Positions 60,561 to 64,000 of a stretch of 64,000 nucleotides of DNA are shown piece after piece. The notes beneath the pieces were generated by a model that had not been told where the DNA came from, did no database searches, and saw only the letters and a program-made list of their open reading frames with translations. The stretch's first letter is position 1, and every line of letters starts with the position of its first letter. This DNA comes from Absidia repens (taxonomy: Eukaryota; Mucoromycota; Mucoromycetes; Mucorales; Cunninghamellaceae). Made by a program: the position numbers and the translations under genes. The stretch covers positions 310,001-374,000 of the forward strand of contig MCGE01000026.1 of the NCBI GenBank assembly GCA_002105175.1, written 5' to 3'.

Positions 60561-62034
60561 TTATCTAGCCCTTCTGTACTTGAGCTGGATATCCACTTCA
60601 AACTTGTCATGTCCGTCAACATCATGGTCATAGTGCCTTTTTGCCTGGTCATACATGGTTTTTGTCACTGTTTGCCAGAATGCTCTTTCCATTGGATTCA
60701 TCTATAGGAAAAAAAAAAAAAAAGGAAGTTTTAATTGAGTTTGGGATCACCAACATCTATGTATATATGCATTTACTTTTTCGTTTGGGACTTGCTGTGA
60801 TGGATCAAACGTGATGTGATTAGTAAACCCAGGTGCCATTTTAAAAGCGGTGCTTTCCTATATACCATAAATAGAAATAATGCATGAGCGAAATCCCATA
60901 TTGACATGTCCCTTTTCCTATCTTACCATTCGTTTTTTCCCTCCTTCTTGATGTTCCTGCTGTCTTCCTATTTTCACCAAGGCTCTCTGAAGGAAAAGAA
61001 AAAAGTTAAAACTGTAGTACAATGATAAAAGTCAAATATCTTTTTCACCTTTTTTTTTTATTATACATTACCTTCCTGCGTGCAGCCTTGGCCTTTTCAC
61101 TTTGATTGTACTGTGTTTTGTAAGAAAAAAAAAAAGACGGGGTTAATATATGTGATTTCATGTACAGAAGGATGCGGTCTTCCTTTTTACTTTTTTTCTT
61201 GTTTCCTTGGCTTTTTTTGTTTGGGCATACTAGGGCAATTTTCAATGTAAGTCAAAGCATTTGTGCATATTGTTTTTTATTTACCTTTTTTCTTGATTCC
61301 TTGCCTTTTTCTGACTGAGCATACTACATAATAAAAAAATAATCCATCAGTGACACACACACACACACAAAAGTACCCACTCTCTCTCATCATAGGGTTG
61401 CTTGATTTCGCTCATGTCCTCCTCCCCTTTTCTTCACACACTCACACATCCATCCTTTTTATTCTATCTGTTTACCTTCTTTCTTGTTTCTTTGGCCTTT
61501 GCGGTTTGATTATACTATTGCGTGCAAAACAAAAACAAAAATAAATGAGCGTTTGTCCCCCATCCAAACTTTTTTTTTTTTTTGCTACTTACATTTCGTC
61601 GTGTTGCTTTCCCAAATTCACTTTGTCCATACTAAAAAGATAAAAAAAAAAAAAAGAAAAAAGAGATGTTCATACTTGTAACACGGCTGGAAATCTATTC
61701 TATTCCGGATTGGTGCTTTTTTTTTTATTATTATTACCTTCTTTGCCGTTTCGCGACACTCCAAACAGCCAACAAAGATGGGAGGGCTCGAGTTGCCATT
61801 TTTGAATTGATCAATCGATTTCCATCGTTTGCACCGAGTACATTTTTGTTGCCCTGACCTTGAGGGAGGTGGTGGTGACGGTGTCAAGATATAGTTGTGA
61901 GTAGTGCGGGACTGGTCAACACGTTCTTGCTCTACAATATCATCTGTATCAGTAGTATTCGTTGGTTGAGGTAGTGGCAGTGGTGACGTTGACTCTAGTA
62001 TGTTGGTAGTGGCGGTGTTGTTGCTAGGAGTAGC

Positions 62035-62072
<38 letters not shown>

Positions 62073-62405
62073 ATGGGAGTGCCTTGCTCCCACTAATGAT
62101 TGCTGTCGATGTTGTGGGATGATTAGTATTTTGGCAAGGAGTAGATGTTAATGCCGGTAGATACGGATTCTGTATTGAATAATAATTTGTTGTAGTTGAA
62201 GGTGTTTCAGAGGGCGGTATGAGGCCGCTCTGAGGATTTAAATTATCACCTGTTATATGAGTCTCTCCTATGGTGTAGTTTTACAGCAAAGATGTTTCTC
62301 GGTTAGAATTGATATATACAGAAGAATAAATGGAATGAAGTATTATTTCGAGCTTTTCTTACCGTATAACGCTTCGTCCATTGCGGTATAAGTAGGGCTC
62401 GGCAT
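60561..62405 (-). CDS. CxxC-CxxC zinc-binding-like protein with five tandem 39-nt exons
   Basis: Ten exons on the minus strand (62405-62363, 62267-61738, 61631-61593, 61514-61476, 61323-61285, 61229-61191, 61110-61072, 60986-60927, 60857-60777, 60701-60561) join without a stop to 349 residues. The first 150 residues are Thr/Pro/Asn-rich, including a run of 12 Thr. A putative zinc site follows: CTRCKRWKSIDQF, then a second pair in GCLECRETAKK. Five 13-residue basic repeats come next, one per exon: YGQSEFGKATRRN, YNQTAKAKETRKK, YAQSEKGKESRKK, YAQTKKAKETRKK and YNQSEKAKAARRK. The C-terminus is charged and ends FEVDIQLKYRRAR. The basic repeats next to a zinc site suggest nucleic-acid binding, as an inference. 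All five repeat exons are phase 0 with proper GT-AG borders. Family name unknown. Confidence 0.75.
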
Positions 62406-62605
62406 AATAAGTAAATAAAAAAAAAGAGGAAGAAAAAAAAGGCACAAATAAAAAAGGAGGTGGTTAAAAAAGAACTTGGCTTCATGTCATGCAAAATTTA
62501 AAGGTCCGTCCTTAGGCTTTGCAGTCGATACAAGCATCATCATGATCATCATCATACACAAATAGCAAAGTAAAATGCACTAAATATCATCATGCGTTGC
62601 ATTCA

Positions 62606-62842
62606 TCAGCATCTCCCGCAGTCAGTTTGATCATGATAATCATCATCATCATCATTCCTATCAACATCACCATCATTATCATCATCATTAGCATTAGCTC
62701 TGGCATTATAGCCATCTTCACTGGAAAAACGATGAACCATGTGACCGAACATGTGGCAAATCATCATGACGATAATCAATAAGAAATAACTAATAATAAT
62801 GATAATAGAAAGAGCGCGCCAAGTTTGACTGGGGTCACTCAT
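62606..62842 (-). CDS. Candidate small single-pass membrane protein
   Basis: From the ATG at 62842 the ORF gives 78 residues (MSDPSQTWRALSIIIIISYF, then LLIIVMMICHMFGHMVHRFS). It has one strong hydrophobic segment, followed by an Asp-rich tail and a final CGRC. The frame is open upstream to an acceptor-like TTTTTGTAACAG near 62907, so an earlier exon may exist (WQFDLDIDVSFFNSD would be coded). Against it: the Asp tail comes from an ATC/GAT microsatellite, and no homologue comes to mind. Confidence 0.35.
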   Translation of the reverse strand: MSDPSQTWRALSIIIIISYFLLIIVMMICHMFGHMVHRFSSEDGYNARANANDDDNDGDVDRNDDDDDYHDQTDCGRC

Positions 62843-62932
62843 GTCAGAGTTGAAAAATGATACATCTATGTCGAGATCAAATTGCCAAGAATCGTATATG
62901 TATCTGTTACAAAAAGACAATGTTCCACCCAA

Positions 62933-63564
62933 ACTTCACTTTCCCAAATCCATCATAAATATGTCCCGCTTTTCTTCATCTCCCCCGCCCTCGCCAACAT
63001 CCCACACATCTATGTAAACTACAGTAGTGTACTGTACGTGCTGTGCTGAAAGAATCATTGAATTTTCTTGACCCGTAAACAATTAATGTATGTGTTACCT
63101 AACTAGCCCATTTCTAAAAAAATGTCGCACTGCGAAAAAAAAAAAAAAATGGCGTGGTTTAAAAAATGAAAGTCGTGCTTTTTGATTTTCAATGTCGCAT
63201 TAATTGTCGTTGGAGCTGGCGTACTTGTGCAATCGGTGCGTTGTCTATAACCAAGTAAAAGTCTTTGATATTAGGGAATCGGTTCATCACATCCATGGTT
63301 TCCAGCAAATCATGCTACTGTACTGTACTGTACATATATAATCAAATCACTTCATCATAGTCCGATCAGCACTTAATAAAACTAAAACCAAATAATGGCG
63401 CCACAAATGATAAGTTTATTAAAAACACAGACAATATTTGTAAGGATGGGGGGGGGAGATGATGTATATATACATCTAAGGGAAGAAGAAGAGGGGGAGG
63501 GGGAACTAAATGAAGTGAGGTAAAAATAAAAATAAAAGCTAAAAAGAAAGTTCGGCGTAGATAT
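62933..63564. other. Intergenic, no gene seen
   Basis: AT-rich. Contains GTGTACTGTACGTGCTG (about 63026) and an ACTGTACTGTACTGTAC run (about 63317), repeats of the TGTAC/GTACA type seen elsewhere in the window. Confidence 0.4.
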
Positions 63565-63974
63565 TCATATAAGCAAGTCATTGATTTTTTGTCGTTTGTC
63601 TTTCAAATGAGCAAGATATTCTTCAGTCTGCTTGATTTGGCGATCCAATTCTTCCTTAGCAAGTTCAATATGTTGTTCCCATCTAAATGATAAACTAAAA
63701 TCAGTTGTGTCTTTTGAGGTAGGAATTTATATTGCCATATACTTACGCACCTTTTGTTTTTCTTTTTGCTGGGACCAGGGATGATTCAGGTAGGCCATGT
63801 TCTTGTTCTTGATCGGGTATTGGAGTTGGTATCATGTTGGTTGATATTGGTGGAAGCGGGGTTCAAATCAACGCAAGTTGTTGGTGACAATGGAGGGTGG
63901 GAGCTATTACCCTGATCAATATCGCAACGGCAAAATGTTTCAGAGGTGATGGTTCTTTGTACTCCAGCCATTAC
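63565..63974 (-). CDS. Partial gene: small coiled-coil protein, function unknown
   Basis: The last exon 63682-63565 encodes WEQHIELAKEELDRQIKQTE, EYLAHLKDKRQKINDLLI and a stop, a clear amphipathic helix. The exon before it ends at 63747 in GLPESSLVPAKRKTKG, joining as KGAWEQH. Upstream, the frame may continue through an intron from the MAGVQRTITSETFCRCDIDQ segment (ATG at 63971) using an acceptor near 63808, or start at the ATG at 63835. An acceptor-like CCTTATAG at about 63975 means earlier exons may lie beyond the window. No family recognised. The 3' part is solid, the 5' part tentative. Confidence 0.5.
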
Positions 63975-64000
63975 CTATAAGGAAAAGAAGAAAATTAACA

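Noticed and set aside
61618..61887. Reading 61618-61887 (minus) as a complete 89-residue zinc-finger ORF
   Set aside because: The part after CRETAKK is intron sequence beginning GTAATA. The true frame continues into the 39-nt exons.
62597..62782. Plus-strand ORF of Ile/Ser repeats
   Set aside because: It is translation of an ATC microsatellite.

Overview
The window looks like a chromosome segment of an early-diverging filamentous fungus, most probably Mucoromycota (Mucorales-like). Reasons: AT-rich intergenic DNA, genes split by many short GT-AG introns (about 50-150 nt), T/CT-rich tracts just upstream of start codons, very long A/T homopolymers, AATAAA signals after most stops, and a gene set (velvet, NDT80, Cys-rich CYSTM proteins, WS/DGAT acyltransferase, questin-oxidase-like protein, MICOS and COPI subunits) that fits such a fungus. 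The genus cannot be fixed from the sequence alone. No rRNA, tRNA, CRISPR array or intact autonomous transposon was recognised.

Layout, left to right: 3' part of a velvet regulator (15-1167,+); START lipid-binding protein (3429-4379,+); two small CYSTM proteins (7596-7991,+ and 10581-10808,+) flanking a type II membrane fucosyltransferase-like protein (8382-9767,+); WS/DGAT acyltransferase (11694-13458,-); NDT80-type transcription factor (18785-21079,+); Pumilio RNA-binding protein (22009-25942,+); kynurenine aminotransferase (26615-28415,+); a multi-pass membrane protein (31672-32857,-) and a TMEM170-like protein (33154-33819,-); MIC60 (35130-37045,+); an acidic LDDLLG-motif protein (38407-39961,+); a questin-oxidase-like gene with an apparent frameshift (42679-44079,+); a PDK/BCKDK-family mitochondrial kinase (44522-46291,-); MIX17/CHCHD2-like protein (46972-47682,+); inositol hexakisphosphate kinase (50545-52891,-); a putative mitochondrial protein (53172-53905,-) divergent from SEC27/beta'-COP (54314-57626,+); a zinc-binding CxxC protein with five tandem 39-nt exons (60561-62405,-); a candidate small membrane protein (62606-62842,-); and a partial coiled-coil gene at the right edge (63565-63974,-).

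The genes are mostly unrelated housekeeping and regulatory functions and form no obvious cluster. Four products are mitochondrial or probably so (KAT, MIC60, PDK-like kinase, MIX17), and two are developmental or metabolic regulators (velvet, NDT80).

Two features stand out. (1) A dispersed non-coding repeat family, about 0.6-1.8 kb, occurs seven times in both orientations. Every copy is centred on a CACGTG palindrome, most with an adjoining GC box, and carries a conserved hairpin-forming block. In at least four copies both arms carry outward-facing AATAAAATATGTC-like signals, suggesting a divergently transcribed non-coding unit or a non-autonomous mobile element. (2) The CxxC protein gene encodes five copies of a basic 13-residue repeat, each on its own phase-0 39-nt exon, so repeat number could be changed by exon skipping without altering frame.
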